Shown: piece after piece, positions 33,984 through 45,493 of the stretch
Layout: each line of letters opens with the position of its first letter
Position numbering within the stretch: the stretch's first letter is position 1
Origin: Nitrospira sp. UW-LDO-01
GTDB taxonomy: Bacteria; Nitrospirota; Nitrospiria; Nitrospirales; Nitrospiraceae
NCBI GenBank assembly: GCA_002254365.1
Contig: NIUT01000221.1
Coordinates: 1 to 56,604, forward strand
Length of the DNA stretch: 56,604 nucleotides
Reading direction: 5' to 3'
Position numbers and translations under genes: made by a program
Notes under the pieces: model-generated
Told to the model about the DNA's origin: nothing
What the model saw: only the letters and a program-made list of their open reading frames with translations
The model's database searches: none

Positions 33984-34817
33984 CTACACTCCCACCCGTC
34001 CTAACCATGGCTCGATCAGGTCGTAGCGCATGACGGGACCCTCTTTACACAGAAAGTACGGACCCATCTGACAATGGCCGCAGAGACCGACCCCGCATTC
34101 CATGTGCCTCTCCAGCGAGACATAAATGGCTGTTGCCGGAATGCCGCGTCTCATCAAGATCGGCACACCCAGGCGCATCATGATTTCGGGGCCACACATC
34201 AAGACCATGGTCTTTGGCGGATCTATCGACACGCGTTCGAAGAGTTCCGTCACTACGCCGACATGATAGCGCCAGGTCTTGTCTGGACGATCGCTGGCCA
34301 GCAGAACCTCCGTGTCGGGTCGTTTGCTCCAAGCCTCAAATCGCTCATGAAAGACCAGGTCTCGCGGGCTCTTCACCCCATGAATAATCTTGACGGAGCC
34401 ATAGTGTAGACGTCGCCGAAATATATATTCGATCGCTCCCATTACCGGAGCGCAGCCTAGGCCTCCGGTTACGATGACGACATCATGGCCACGCGCCGCA
34501 TGGAGCGGCCAACCTTGTCCGAATGGGCCTCTGATACCAAGAGTCTCACCGGCTTGCAACTGCGCGATTGCGGAGGTCACTCGCCCCACGGATCTGATGG
34601 TATGGTCCAGCCTCTCAGGCTCCTCCGGGTCTGACACGATTGAGATCGCCACCTCCCCGACACCGAACAGATACACCATGTTGAACTGCCCGGCTGTGAA
34701 ACGAAAATTGCGGCGGGTCTCTTCATCATTCAGCCGCAACCGGTAGGTGTGGATGCTGTCAGCTTCCCGGATCTTCTCCATGATGGTGGCCGGATGTATC
34801 AGGTAGGGATTGATCAT
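33984..34817 (-). CDS. hyhG: Group 3b hydrogenase gamma subunit (FAD/NAD(P)-binding)
   Basis: 277 residues of the ferredoxin-NADP reductase/dihydroorotate dehydrogenase electron-transfer type. The FAD-binding barrel is residues 1-100 (FRFTAGQFNMVYLFGVGEVAISI), and the NAD(P) domain follows with VIVTGGLGCAPVMGAIEYIF and VLMCGPEIMMRLG. Four Cys near the C-terminus (ECGVGLCGHCQMGPYFLC) bind a 2Fe-2S cluster. It is the pyridine-nucleotide end of the enzyme. It starts 15 bases after the beta-subunit gene. The gap before hyhS (110 bases) holds a GTTTCTG/CAGAAAC inverted pair. Confidence 0.92.
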   Translation of the reverse strand: MINPYLIHPATIMEKIREADSIHTYRLRLNDEETRRNFRFTAGQFNMVYLFGVGEVAISIVSDPEEPERLDHTIRSVGRVTSAIAQLQAGETLGIRGPFGQGWPLHAARGHDVVIVTGGLGCAPVMGAIEYIFRRRLHYGSVKIIHGVKSPRDLVFHERFEAWSKRPDTEVLLASDRPDKTWRYHVGVVTELFERVSIDPPKTMVLMCGPEIMMRLGVPILMRRGIPATAIYVSLERHMECGVGLCGHCQMGPYFLCKEGPVMRYDLIEPWLGRVGV

Positions 34818-34832
34818 GTGCTTGCTGCAATG

Positions 34833-36260
34833 CTATCTGCCGGATGCCTCTTGCTGACGGCTGCTGGTTGACCGCTGTTCACTCGGCTTCAGCAACACCG
34901 ATAGCTCCTCAGTCAAATCGATCCCGACCGGACACCAGGTGATGCACCGGCCGCAGCCGACGCAGCCGGATGTTCCGAATTGATCGATCCACGAGGCAAG
35001 CTTATGCGTCAGCCACATCCGGTAGCGATCCTTGATCGTTGGACGGATATTCTTGCCATGAATGTACCCATGCGCTTGTGTGAAACAGGAATCCCACAAT
35101 CTAGCGTGCGCGCTGTTCTGCCGGGTGAGATCCGGCGTCTCCTCGACCTTATGGCAGAAACATGTCGGACAGACCATCGTGCAATTCGCGCAGGCCAGAC
35201 ATCGTGCCGCCACATCGTCCCAACGAGGATGCTCATGGGCGTCATAGAGCGCCTGTGGCAGGCGAGTGCGATCCAGTCGGCGGACTTGGCTTTGCGCACA
35301 AGCATCTACCCGCAGGGCTCCCTCACGGGTCAACTCTTGAGAAGCCGGAGACAGGGAGAGGACAGAAAGCAAATCAGATCCGGCTTCGCTGCCAGCTTGG
35401 ACCAAGAGCTGATCGTCCACTTCAGTCAGAGCGAGATCGAAACCGTTCTTAGCACAGGGACCCGTGTCCATGGATGCGCAAAAGCAGGTCTGCAGTGCTC
35501 GGGTACAGTTCACAGCAATAATGAACAGCCCCTCACGGCGAGTCGCGTAGTAGGTGTCCTGATACTCGCCTTGTAGAAAAATCTGATCTTGGATGGCCAA
35601 TCCTGCAAGGTCACAGGCACGAGCACCGATGATCGCAACTTTCTCCTGTCGGGGAGGCGTCGGGCGGGCGGTGAATCCGTCCTTGCTCCGTTCAATCTGT
35701 ACGAGCGGTTCACGCGGCGTGAAGGCGAATGGCTTCAGCGATTGCGGTCCATGCACGACCCCGAAGAGGTCTTTAGAGCCACTTTGTTCCAACCGATAGC
35801 GCCCGGGCTCCTGATGATCGCGCCACCCGATCGGCAGACCCGATACGGCCTGGATGGTCTCCCACATGACCGATCCATCGCGCACGGTGGGGCCGACAAT
35901 CCTGTATCCCTTTGAACTCAGGGTGTCGAAGATTCGTTGGACGTCGGATCGTGACAGAACACCAATCTCACCGGCCGCTGCCATAGCTCCAATTCCTCTC
36001 ATTCTTGGCACGAGGGTCTCGACATCGTACGGGCTCCTCACACTTGGTGCAAGATGAGAGCCGCCCGGTAGACACACGATAAGGTCCTCGCCTATCCTTT
36101 CATAAGTCATAAGACTGAAACCGGCCCTACATACTCCTCGTTGACTCGCCAGGCTGTTGAAAGAGGCGACAGCCTCACCGAGACCACTGTCCCGTAATGC
36201 TACAAACCCTTTCATCTCCTTCACAGATCTGAGCTCCTCGCCAGACCTAACCCATCGCAT
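34833..36260 (-). CDS. hyhB: Group 3b hydrogenase beta subunit (4Fe-4S electron transfer)
   Basis: 475 residues. The C-terminal third carries two ferredoxin-like 4Fe-4S sites: [16 protein letters not shown] and [14 protein letters not shown]. The N-terminal part matches the AsrA/HyhB/sulfhydrogenase beta type ([45 protein letters not shown]). It passes electrons between the small subunit and the FAD subunit. It is the first gene of the minus-strand operon. The start is uncertain; the first ATG has no good ribosome-binding site, and a later ATG 15 codons in is preceded by AAGGAG but at zero spacing. Confidence 0.92.
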   Translation of the reverse strand: MRWVRSGEELRSVKEMKGFVALRDSGLGEAVASFNSLASQRGVCRAGFSLMTYERIGEDLIVCLPGGSHLAPSVRSPYDVETLVPRMRGIGAMAAAGEIGVLSRSDVQRIFDTLSSKGYRIVGPTVRDGSVMWETIQAVSGLPIGWRDHQEPGRYRLEQSGSKDLFGVVHGPQSLKPFAFTPREPLVQIERSKDGFTARPTPPRQEKVAIIGARACDLAGLAIQDQIFLQGEYQDTYYATRREGLFIIAVNCTRALQTCFCASMDTGPCAKNGFDLALTEVDDQLLVQAGSEAGSDLLSVLSLSPASQELTREGALRVDACAQSQVRRLDRTRLPQALYDAHEHPRWDDVAARCLACANCTMVCPTCFCHKVEETPDLTRQNSAHARLWDSCFTQAHGYIHGKNIRPTIKDRYRMWLTHKLASWIDQFGTSGCVGCGRCITWCPVGIDLTEELSVLLKPSEQRSTSSRQQEASGR

Positions 36261-36301
36261 TTTCTAGGAAAACGGCCACCAACCGTTGTCCCCTTTGCTC
36301 T

Positions 36302-36317
36302 TGGCACCGTCGATGCA
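36302..36317 (+). promoter_or_regulatory. Candidate sigma-54 promoter
   Basis: TGGCACCGTCGATGCA fits the -24/-12 consensus TGGCAC-N5-(T)TGCW, with the invariant GG and GC at the correct ten-base spacing and one mismatch in the -12 half. It lies 43 bases upstream of the HTH-protein ATG at 36361. The region also separates the divergent hydrogenase operon. It is a match by eye only. Confidence 0.35.
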
Positions 36318-36360
36318 CTGGCTTCAAAGCGTCAATGGTTGGGTTGCGGAAGGGAGGACG

Positions 36361-36573
36361 ATGATGACACAAACGGCAACGACACAGACTGTCATGGACA
36401 TTCTGCTTCGTTCGCCAGGGTGCGACCTCGAAGAGATCGTCCGTCAATGTCCGGGGCTGACGTGGAACCAAGTTTTTTCCGAGGTCGATCGACTCAGCCG
36501 GAAAGGTGACGTGGTTCTGAAGCTACAACAAGCAGGGCATTGCAGTGTACAGCCCTGTATCAGGCACTCATAA
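36361..36573 (+). CDS. Small winged-helix/HTH-like protein
   Basis: 70 residues from ATGATG after GGGAGGACG. The pattern VMDILLRSPGCDLEEIVRQCPGLTWNQVFSEVDRLSRKG resembles a short winged-helix DNA-binding domain (helices 1-3 and a wing), quoted here as the pieces CDLEEIVRQC, TWNQVFSEVDRLSRKGDVVL. It is probably a DNA-binding protein. It is the first gene of the plus-strand stress block and lies 23 bases before the Hsp20 gene, so it may regulate it. Confidence 0.6.
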   Translation: MMTQTATTQTVMDILLRSPGCDLEEIVRQCPGLTWNQVFSEVDRLSRKGDVVLKLQQAGHCSVQPCIRHS

Positions 36574-36596
36574 CAACACACACGGAGGTGATGGTC

Positions 36597-37070
36597 ATGA
36601 GCGGACTGACACGATGGGAGCCGACGACAAGATGGAACCCTTTCAAAGAACTCGAGGAGATGGAGAAACGACTGGCAGGCTACTTTGGGCGTACACCAAC
36701 TCCGGCCGGCAGCGACAAGAAGGAAGCCATCTCGGTTGCTGAATGGGCACCGTTGGTGGACATCTCGGAAGATGAGAAGGAGTACGTCATCAAAGCGGAA
36801 CTTCCGGAGATGAAGAAAGAAGAGATCAAGATCAATGTCCATGACGATGTGCTTGCGATCAGTGGTGAGCGGAAATACGAAAAAGAGGAAAAGGGCAAGA
36901 AATATCATCGTGTGGAGCGAGCCTACGGCAGTTTTATGCGGAGCTTTACGCTCCCGGAAGATGCCGATGGGTCCAAGGTCAACGCTGAGTATAAGGATGG
37001 CGTGTTAAAGGTCCATTTGCCAAAGTCTGAAAAAGCCAAACCTAAGGCGATCGAAGTCAAGGTGTCGTAA
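36597..37070 (+). CDS. Hsp20/alpha-crystallin small heat-shock protein
   Basis: About 157 residues. The start at ATG 36597 has GGAGG at eight bases; an ATG two codons earlier is also possible. The alpha-crystallin domain (about 45-140) reads VAEWAPLVDISEDEKEYVIKAELP (in part), EIKINVHDDVLAISGERK, FMRSFTLPEDADG and VNAEYKDGVLKVHLPK, and the C-terminal PKAIEV gives the I-x-I/V-like tail for oligomerisation. An ATP-independent holdase in the cytoplasm. Co-directional with the HTH gene before it and the stress genes after it. Confidence 0.93.
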   Translation: MSGLTRWEPTTRWNPFKELEEMEKRLAGYFGRTPTPAGSDKKEAISVAEWAPLVDISEDEKEYVIKAELPEMKKEEIKINVHDDVLAISGERKYEKEEKGKKYHRVERAYGSFMRSFTLPEDADGSKVNAEYKDGVLKVHLPKSEKAKPKAIEVKVS

Positions 37071-37159
37071 GAGCGGGCTATGAGGCTAAGGGACAATTCT
37101 TTATCGCTCATGATTCGACTTTGACCGCAACCTGAGCCCTGTTCGGAAAGGAGGGCGCC

Positions 37160-37309
37160 ATGTTTCGCCACCCCCGTTACCTCGAGATTCCGTGGGAGAT
37201 GCACTGGGATCAAAAAGAAAGGGGCTCGCAGCACCTCCTGCTCATGCCGATTCTGATCTTCATGGCGATGCTTCTGATCGGAGTTGGTGTGACAAGTGGC
37301 TTTGCATAG
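37160..37309 (+). CDS. 49-residue membrane protein
   Basis: Starts after a strong AAAGGAGGGCGCC. The product has a polar N-terminal half (MFRHPRYLEIPWEMHWDQKE) and one hydrophobic C-terminal helix (LLLMPILIFMAMLLIGVGVTS). It is likely a single-pass membrane protein. No family recognised. It lies between hsp20 and the phosphoribosyltransferase gene, 89 bases after the former and 69 before the latter. Confidence 0.6.
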   Translation: MFRHPRYLEIPWEMHWDQKERGSQHLLLMPILIFMAMLLIGVGVTSGFA

Positions 37310-37378
37310 ATTGCAAGGGCTGTTCGATTGAGTCGAAGAGACGAGATCGGGAAAACGAGCAGACAAAGAGAGGTTCGT

Positions 37379-38071
37379 GTGACGTTCAAGAATCGCGAAG
37401 AGGCCGGTCGTCGCCTGGTTGAACGACTGGTCCAGTACCGTGATGACCCAACGGCCATCATTTTAGCGCTCCCCCGTGGGGGCGTGGCAGTCGGCTATCA
37501 GCTAAGCCTTGGGCTCCGTCTCCCACTGGACGTCTTCATCACCCGTAAGCTGGGAGCACCGGATAATCCCGAGTATGCACTAGGCGCCGTGAGTGAAACG
37601 GGAACGATCTATCTCAATCCCGATGCCATGGCCGCCTACAGTGGCTTTCGGACGGACATTGAAGAGCTGGTTCAGGTGCAACGGCGAGAGATTGTTCGAC
37701 GGAAGGTCCTTTATCGCCAGGATCGGCACTTCCCCACACTCACCGACCGTATCGTGATTCTCGTGGATGATGGAATCGCAACCGGTTCGACATTCCTTGC
37801 AGCCGCGCAATCCATCAGACACCTCAATCCACGCCGCCTCATCGGGGCCATCCCCGTCGGCCCAATGGAGACCATCCAAGAGGTTCGGAGACAGGTCGAC
37901 GAGTTGGTCGTCCTTGCCACACCGGAGCCATTCTTGGCTGTGGGGAACCACTATCTCGACTTTGCACAGGTCAGCGATCACGATGTAGTGGAGTATTTGA
38001 ATTTGGCGGACGAATCGCTGTTGGACTGGAAGGAACAGACTCACTCTTCAACGGCCTCACCGCCACGATAA
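37379..38071 (+). CDS. Type I phosphoribosyltransferase
   Basis: About 230 residues. The start is placed at the GTG at 37379 with AGAGAGG upstream; a TTG 51 bases earlier gives a poorly conserved extension. It carries the PRPP-binding loop VILVDDGIATGST and the N-terminal ALPRGGVAVGYQL and KLGAPDNPEYALGAVSE segments found in the broad ComF/PRT-like stress group. In mycobacterial dormancy regulons and many bacteria such PRTs sit with USP and Hsp20 genes. The base substrate is unknown. Confidence 0.85.
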   Translation: MTFKNREEAGRRLVERLVQYRDDPTAIILALPRGGVAVGYQLSLGLRLPLDVFITRKLGAPDNPEYALGAVSETGTIYLNPDAMAAYSGFRTDIEELVQVQRREIVRRKVLYRQDRHFPTLTDRIVILVDDGIATGSTFLAAAQSIRHLNPRRLIGAIPVGPMETIQEVRRQVDELVVLATPEPFLAVGNHYLDFAQVSDHDVVEYLNLADESLLDWKEQTHSSTASPPR

Positions 38072-38081
38072 GGGAGCGGGC

Positions 38082-38582
38082 ATGACAACGAAAACAAAAG
38101 CACCGGCAGGTTTAGGGGCTCGACACGATCGGACCATCCAGGAGTATGAACACGATACCTATAAGCTGCGGGGAAAACTCAAGGAACCGACCATCTGCAC
38201 GGAATGCGGAGCGTTATTTCACAAGGGGCGGTGGGCCTGGGGGGCGAAGCCAACAGACGCCAACGAGATCATTTGCCCTGCCTGTCTGCGGATTCATGAC
38301 AAGTATCCCAAGGGCCTCGTCACACTCAAAGGCTCGTTTAAGGATGAACAGCATGAACAGGTGATCGGGCTGGTGAAGAATACGGAGCGCATAGAAAACA
38401 AGGAACACCCCCTATCTCGAATCATGTCGATCGAAGCCAAGCCCGAAGGCCTCGTGATTTCTACGACCGACAGCCATTTGCCGAGACGTATCGGTGAAGC
38501 CCTGAAGCACGCCTATCACGGCGAGTTGGAGTTGCATTACGACCAAGACGAAGATTTCGTGCGCGTCACATGGGCGAGATGA
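38082..38582 (+). CDS. BCAM0308-family zinc-ribbon protein
   Basis: 166 residues. Residues 38-75 form a zinc ribbon with CTECGALFHKGRW and CPACLRIHDKYPKG; a basic N-terminus precedes it. The C-terminal half (GLVISTTDSHLPRRIGEALKHAYHGELELHYDQDEDFVRVTW) has the alpha-beta pattern of NMD3/RNA-binding-like domains, quoted here by its pieces TDSHLPRRIGEAL and ELELHYDQ. Matches the BCAM0308 family, which has no firm function and is common beside stress genes. It follows the PRT gene by ten bases and is likely in one transcript with it. Confidence 0.7.
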   Translation: MTTKTKAPAGLGARHDRTIQEYEHDTYKLRGKLKEPTICTECGALFHKGRWAWGAKPTDANEIICPACLRIHDKYPKGLVTLKGSFKDEQHEQVIGLVKNTERIENKEHPLSRIMSIEAKPEGLVISTTDSHLPRRIGEALKHAYHGELELHYDQDEDFVRVTWAR

Positions 38583-38631
38583 CACGTGATCCTATCCCGC
38601 CACGAGTATACGGCAGGAGAAGGAGGGGTGA

Positions 38632-39183
38632 TTGAGGTTACAAGGTAGGTCCGTATTTGGAGCAGTCATTCATCTTACGATCGCGATCGTATGTCTTGCC
38701 GGCATCCAGACCGCACAGGCAAAAATCGTCGTTCCTCCAACCGGTTCAGTGATCGAAGTCGACACAGGAACGCTCAAATCAGTTATCGGCGCCTTCGAGC
38801 AGGCTGAAGAAGCTATCAAAGCCCATGACCTCGACAAGGTCATGGGCATGTATTCTCCTCAATACAACTTCCACGGGCTGAAGAAGGACGATATCCGAAA
38901 AATCTGGAAAGAGCTCTTTGATGAGTATCAGGATATCGCCAGTACCCACCTCTTCACGAAGATGACCAAGGTCGGAGGGGGCCGCGCTGCGATGCTGGAG
39001 GTCACCTGTACCGGCCACCTCTGGGCAAAATCAAAGACCAGCGGTCTCTATGTCCCCATCGACAGTTGGTATGAGGAAATACACTACCTCGTCCTCGAAG
39101 ATGGAGTGTGGCGTCTTCGCGGCAATGTGGGTGAATCACCGCGCGTGCTTCCTTTCGGGACCGCGCCACATCCGCTGTTTTGA
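38632..39183 (+). CDS. Secreted SnoaL/NTF2-like protein (paralogue of the gene at 3120)
   Basis: 183 residues starting at TTG 38632 after AAGGAGGGG. A signal peptide (VFGAVIHLTIAIVCLAGIQ to AQA) precedes a mature domain with VIGAFEQAEEAIKAHDL, MYSPQYNFHGLKKDDIRKIW, VTCTGHLW, DSWYEEIHYLVLEDG and FGTAPHPLF. The gene at 3120 has the same order of blocks (FYAPSYDYHGLKQAD, VTCTGGLYG, DSWFREVHYLVKDG, APHHPLF). Periplasmic protein, function unknown. It lies in the stress block between BCAM0308-like and UspA genes. Confidence 0.75.
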   Translation: MRLQGRSVFGAVIHLTIAIVCLAGIQTAQAKIVVPPTGSVIEVDTGTLKSVIGAFEQAEEAIKAHDLDKVMGMYSPQYNFHGLKKDDIRKIWKELFDEYQDIASTHLFTKMTKVGGGRAAMLEVTCTGHLWAKSKTSGLYVPIDSWYEEIHYLVLEDGVWRLRGNVGESPRVLPFGTAPHPLF

Positions 39184-39207
39184 TGGGCGGATAGGAAAGG
39201 CTATGGC

Positions 39208-40065
39208 ATGAGAGTCATTATCGGCGTTGATTGGTCAGATCAGTCGTTTGCAGCCATCACTCAAACGTTCCAACTCTATCATCCCTCCGATGTCACGTTG
39301 GTCCATGGCATCGAATTTGGAATTCTGGAGCATCCCTTCGTGGCCCAAGCGGGCAACGTGCAAGGGTACGATGATTTCCGCCATGCGATGGTTGATTCGG
39401 GACGACAAGTCGTGGAACGCGCTGCTGCCATGGTCCCGGCGGAGGGTACGTCGATCAGGAAGGTGACCGAAATCGGCAATCCCACTCAGCTCATCCTCGA
39501 TAGTGCCAGCAACCTCGCAGCCGATCTGATTGTCATTGGCGCTCGCGGGCGAAGCCGTCTGTCCGAAGTCGTTCTTGGCAGCGTCTCCCATCGGGTACTC
39601 CTGCACAGCTCCCGCCCGACCTTGATCGTCAGAGGTGCGGCCCGCACGGTTCAACGCGTGCTCGTCGCCATTGAGGATCGAGACGACGCGGACCGAGTCG
39701 TCCGCTGGTTGACGCAGCATCCGTTCGCTGCTCCCGTCGAACTGTGTGTGGTGCACGCCGTCGCTCCGATCGGGATCAATGAGCCCTATGCCGCACCGGA
39801 GATCAACGCCTGGTGGGAGGATGTGCAACGTTACGCGGAGGAACTCGTGCAATCGACCGCCGGCAAGCTCGCGAATTCTCACTATAAAGTGAGCACGAAG
39901 GTTGTCCAGGGTAATCCCGTCGCCGTAATCGAACAGGAGGCGAAGGATATGGACTTAGTGGTCGTGACCTCCCATGGGCGAAAGGGAATTTCCCGTTTCC
40001 TCTTAGGAAGCGTCTCCCATGCGATCGTGCATCATGTTACTTGTCCGGTATTGGTCCTACGGTGA
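39208..40065 (+). CDS. Tandem-domain universal stress protein
   Basis: 285 residues with two UspA domains: the first starts RVIIGVDWSDQSFAA and has VIGARGRSRLSEVVLGSVSHRVL; the second (from about 148) has VVVTSHGRKGISRFLLGSVSHAIVHH and ends PVLVLR. Both keep the G-x-x-G-x(9)-G-S ATP loop. Unlike many USPs, residues differ from the paralogue at 19049 in the N-terminal loop (DWSDQ against DGSKY). Cytoplasmic stress protein. Located 24 bases after the SnoaL-like gene. Confidence 0.9.
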   Translation: MRVIIGVDWSDQSFAAITQTFQLYHPSDVTLVHGIEFGILEHPFVAQAGNVQGYDDFRHAMVDSGRQVVERAAAMVPAEGTSIRKVTEIGNPTQLILDSASNLAADLIVIGARGRSRLSEVVLGSVSHRVLLHSSRPTLIVRGAARTVQRVLVAIEDRDDADRVVRWLTQHPFAAPVELCVVHAVAPIGINEPYAAPEINAWWEDVQRYAEELVQSTAGKLANSHYKVSTKVVQGNPVAVIEQEAKDMDLVVVTSHGRKGISRFLLGSVSHAIVHHVTCPVLVLR

Positions 40066-40076
40066 AAGGATTGAAG

Positions 40077-40436
40077 ATGAAGACGATACTGACCCTCGCA
40101 CTGATACTCATTTCCGTCTCGACTCCCTTGGTCTTCGCTCAGGTGATCCGAGGGGATTCGAAATCCGGGCAGAAAGTGTATGAGCAACAGTGTCTCCGTT
40201 GTCATGGGGCCAAACTGGACGGGAACGGCCCGGATAGCCAAGATTTGATTGTCCACCCGGCGAATCTTCGGTCCCAAGTCATTCGGTCCAAGACCGATTG
40301 GGAATTGCTTGTGGCTATCTCAAATGGCGTCTTGTTCAGCCCCATGCACGGCTTTCGCGGCAAATTAACAGATCAACAAATGCTCGATGTACTGTCGTAC
40401 ATCAGATCCGTATCACCGCAAGACTTCAGCAGTTAG
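40077..40436 (+). CDS. Small c-type cytochrome
   Basis: About 119 residues with signal peptide ([18 protein letters not shown]) and one haem site CLRCH. The Met ligand is likely in the segment [15 protein letters not shown], which also occurs in the partial cytochrome at 56422. Ends DVLSYIRSV, typical of class I cytochromes. It starts 11 bases after the UspA stop, so it is cotranscribed. Periplasmic electron carrier; the partner is unknown. Confidence 0.85.
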   Translation: MKTILTLALILISVSTPLVFAQVIRGDSKSGQKVYEQQCLRCHGAKLDGNGPDSQDLIVHPANLRSQVIRSKTDWELLVAISNGVLFSPMHGFRGKLTDQQMLDVLSYIRSVSPQDFSS

Positions 40437-40447
40437 TACGTGACGAC

Positions 40448-42207
<1,760 letters not shown>

Positions 42208-42211
<4 letters not shown>

Positions 42212-43221
42212 CAGCGTCGATAGACCGAGGCCATGGCATGGAACTACTTCGGCAGATGCTCCGCATCCGACGGTTCGAGGAAAAGTGTGCGGAACTTTAC
42301 AGCCTGGGTAAGATCCGCGGTTTCCTCCACCTGTACATCGGCGAGGAAGCGGTCGCAGTCGGAGCCCTGCCATGCTTCACGTCGGAAGACGCGATCGTCG
42401 GCACTTATCGCGAGCACGGCCACGCGCTGATACGAGGCACACCGATGGGACCACTGATGGCGGAACTCTACGGCAAGGCCAACGGGTGTGCGAAAGGACG
42501 CGGTGGTTCTATGCACTTCTTCGATGCCGCACAGCGGTTCTACGGAGGGCTTGCGATTGTGGGAGGTGGGTTACCTGTCGCAGTTGGATTGGCGTTGGCC
42601 GACAAGATGCAGAAGCGTACCCGGGTGACCGCCTGCTTCTTCGGCGACGGCGCCGTCGCGGAAGGTGAATTCCATGAATCGCTCAACTTGGCCGCGCTTT
42701 GGAAACTGCCGGTGCTGTTCCTCTGCGAAAACAATCTGTACGCGATGGGGACGGCGTTGGCTCGGCACCAAGCTCAGACGGATATCGCCAAGAAGGCCGA
42801 TGCCTATGGGATTCCGGGGCAGGCAGTGGACGGCATGGACGTACTCGCGGTGAAATCGACCACCAGGCAAGCGGCAGATTTCGTACGTCAAGGCAACGGA
42901 CCTTTCCTGATCGAATATCGGACCTATCGTTTCCGTGCCCACTCCATGTATGACGCCGAACTGTATCGCACTAAGGACGAAGTCGCTCAATGGAAACACC
43001 GGGACCCGATTGCTTCCTTTGAGCAATACCTACGGGGGAACGGACTGTTGCATGATACCGATGTCGAGAAGATCGAGTCCGCCATCACTGGTGAAATCGC
43101 AGAAGCGGTGGCGTTTGCAGAAGCCGGAGAGTGGGAACCGATCGACGATCTCACGAGAGACGTGTATACGCCGCTGAGTAATTCCCAGCGGTCAGCTTTC
43201 AACGAACAACTCGAGAGTTGA
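42208..43221 (+). CDS. pdhA: Pyruvate dehydrogenase E1 alpha-type subunit
   Basis: 337 residues. Contains the thiamine-diphosphate signature [31 protein letters not shown] (quoted as [10 protein letters not shown] and VLFLCENN), a heterotetrameric E1 start [15 protein letters not shown], and the phosphorylation-loop region [20 protein letters not shown]. Decarboxylates pyruvate (or acetoin or a branched 2-oxo acid in relatives) with the E1beta subunit. The acyl-CoA synthetase gene overlaps it by ATGA. Cytoplasmic complex. Confidence 0.93.
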
Positions 43222-43227
43222 CAGCTG

Positions 43228-44220
43228 ATGGCTCATATAGCTGACATGACTAAAACGACATACAGAGAAGCCGTTCGAGCCGGACTCCGCGAGGCATTGC
43301 TGAATGACCCGCGCGTGTTTCTCATGGGTGAAGATGTCGGCAAGTATGGCGGTACCTATGCCTGCAGCAAAGGGTTCCTAGAAGAATTTGGGCCGGAACG
43401 TATCCGTGACACGCCGTTGTCCGAATCCACCTTCGTCGGTGCAGGTATCGGGGCCGCTCTTGGCGGCATGAGGCCGATCGTGGAAGTGATGACGGTGAAT
43501 TTCAGCCTTCTGGCCCTCGACCAGATCGTGAATAACGCCGCGACGATTCGTCACATGTCCGGAGGACAGTTCAGTATTCCACTCGTCGTGCGCATGGCCA
43601 CCGGGGCCGGTCGCCAAGTCGCCGCCCAACATTCCCATAGTCTGGAAGGCTGGTATGCCCACATCCCCGGCATCAAAGTCCTCACGCCCGCGACCGTGAC
43701 CGATGCGAAAGGCATGTTGCTGACGGCTTTGAAGGAACCGGACCCGGTCTTCATTTTCGAACATGCCTATCTGTACCCCATGGAAGGGGAGTTCGCCGAG
43801 GGGGCGCTCCCAGTCGACATTGCCAGGGCGGCTGTGCGCCGACAAGGAAAGGACGTGAGCCTGATCACGTTTGGCGGCTCGCTCTGGAAGTCCCTGCAAG
43901 CCGCCGAGACGCTGGCTGGAGAAGGTATCGAAGCAGAAGTCGTCGATCTTCGCGTGTTGCGTCCCCTCGACCAGGCGACGATCCTCGCGTCCGTTAAGAA
44001 AACCCATCGAGCCGTCGTCATCGACGAAGGGTGGCGGACGGGAAGTTTCGCCGCAGAGATCAGCGCGCAGATCATGGAAGGAGGCTTCTATGATCTTGAT
44101 GGTCCGGTGGCTCGTGTGTGCAGCGCCGAAGTGCCGATCCCCTACCCGAAACATCTGGAAAACGCGGCGCTTCCGCAGCCAGAGCAGATTGTCAGCGCTG
44201 TGCGTAGCCTCATGAGATGA
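43228..44220 (+). CDS. pdhB: Pyruvate dehydrogenase E1 beta-type subunit
   Basis: 330 residues with [32 protein letters not shown] (first part), [31 protein letters not shown], and the C-terminal transketolase domain [32 protein letters not shown]. It forms the heterotetramer with E1alpha, seven bases downstream of it. Followed by a 97-base gap with a hairpin before the E2 gene. Specific substrate is not decided by sequence; gene order fits pyruvate or acetoin dehydrogenase. Confidence 0.93.
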   Translation: MAHIADMTKTTYREAVRAGLREALLNDPRVFLMGEDVGKYGGTYACSKGFLEEFGPERIRDTPLSESTFVGAGIGAALGGMRPIVEVMTVNFSLLALDQIVNNAATIRHMSGGQFSIPLVVRMATGAGRQVAAQHSHSLEGWYAHIPGIKVLTPATVTDAKGMLLTALKEPDPVFIFEHAYLYPMEGEFAEGALPVDIARAAVRRQGKDVSLITFGGSLWKSLQAAETLAGEGIEAEVVDLRVLRPLDQATILASVKKTHRAVVIDEGWRTGSFAAEISAQIMEGGFYDLDGPVARVCSAEVPIPYPKHLENAALPQPEQIVSAVRSLMR

Positions 44221-44269
44221 TGAATGATCACTCCTGCTGTTCCTCCCTCATCACGGATCACATTTCAGG

Positions 44270-44308
44270 GTTCGACGGGCTCACCGTCCCGAGTTCAATC
44301 GAGGGACG
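44270..44308 (+). repeat. REP-like/hairpin segment before the E2 gene
   Basis: GTTCGACGGGCTCA is the same wording as part of the MITE at 24490 and of the REP family in cusA. Directly after it CGTCCC (44285-44290) and GGGACG (44303-44308) form a six-pair hairpin. It lies 19 bases upstream of the E2 start. Confidence 0.35.
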
Positions 44309-44326
44309 CCTCACGAGGTGTTCGTC

Positions 44327-45493
44327 ATGGCTGACTTTGTGATGCCGACATTGGGCTCGGACATGACCGAAGGCACGTTGGTCGAATGGAAAAAGAAGGT
44401 CGGTGATCGGGTGACCAAAGGTGAGATCATCGCGGAAGTGGATACTGAAAAATCCGCGATTGAAGTCGAGTCCTTCTTTACCGGTATCATTCAACAGTTG
44501 ATTACAAAGCCCGGCGATACGATTCCAGTGGGCACGGTCATGGCCCTCATCAGCGAAGAGGGGAAACCGGCTGAAGAGGTCGAAGTAAAAGTCGAAGCCA
44601 GGCCCGTGAAAGAGTCAACGCCTTCCCCTGTGAGTGAGCCGATTGTCTCCTCACCGACCGAGCCGGGTCGATTACGCATATCACCTGCCGCCAAACAACT
44701 CGCAGCGGAACTTCGTGTCGATCCTTCGACTCTGAGGGGAACCGGTCCAGGCGGCGCCATCACGCTCAGCGATATCCATACCGCGGCCGCAGCGCCGACA
44801 AATGAACAACCCATCTCGTCAGCAGACCGCCAAGCGAAGATGCGGGAAATCATCGCCGCCGCCATGGCGCGATCGAAGCGGGAGATTCCCCATTATTACC
44901 TCAGCACGGCAATCGATATGGGTCGAGCCATGACCTGGCTCAAGGAAGAAAACCTTAAACGATCCGTGACGGATCGACTCCTCTACGGCGTATTGTTGAT
45001 CAAGGCTGTGGCCTTGGCGCTTCGGCAGGTACCGGAATTGAACGCCCTCTGGAAGGGAAGTGCAGCTGTCCAGAGCCCCGACATCCACATCGGCGTGGCA
45101 GTGTCACTTCGGCAAGGAGGCCTCGTTGCGCCAGCCCTTCATCATGCCGACAAGCAGAGTCTTGGCGAATTGATGACACGTTTTCAAGACGTGGTGAAAC
45201 GGGCCCGCGCTGGCACCTTGCGCAGTTCGGAATTCTCCGATCCGACGATCACGGTCACGAGCCTCGGAGACCAGGGAGTCGAGACGGTGTTCGGGGTCAT
45301 CTATCCGCCGCAGGTTGCTTTAGTCGGTTTCGGAAAAGTCGTGGAACGCCCGTGGATCGTCGATAGCCACGTGGTCTCAAGGCCGGTCGTGACGGCGAGC
45401 CTCTCCGCAGACCATCGTGTCACGGACGGCCACCGTGGAGCGGTATTTCTTTCAGCTATCGATCGCTTGTTACAGGAGCCAGCGCAACTATGA
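44327..45493 (+). CDS. pdhC: Dihydrolipoamide acyltransferase (E2)
   Basis: About 388 residues from ATG 44327 (GAGG upstream). One lipoyl domain at 1-75 with the lipoyl Lys in [13 protein letters not shown]; a flexible Pro/Glu linker; a peripheral E3/E1-binding domain [22 protein letters not shown] (about 115-150); and a catalytic domain ending [19 protein letters not shown] with the active His and Asp. No E3 gene (dihydrolipoamide dehydrogenase) is present in the window. It overlaps the ACP gene by four bases. Confidence 0.92.
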   Translation: MADFVMPTLGSDMTEGTLVEWKKKVGDRVTKGEIIAEVDTEKSAIEVESFFTGIIQQLITKPGDTIPVGTVMALISEEGKPAEEVEVKVEARPVKESTPSPVSEPIVSSPTEPGRLRISPAAKQLAAELRVDPSTLRGTGPGGAITLSDIHTAAAAPTNEQPISSADRQAKMREIIAAAMARSKREIPHYYLSTAIDMGRAMTWLKEENLKRSVTDRLLYGVLLIKAVALALRQVPELNALWKGSAAVQSPDIHIGVAVSLRQGGLVAPALHHADKQSLGELMTRFQDVVKRARAGTLRSSEFSDPTITVTSLGDQGVETVFGVIYPPQVALVGFGKVVERPWIVDSHVVSRPVVTASLSADHRVTDGHRGAVFLSAIDRLLQEPAQL

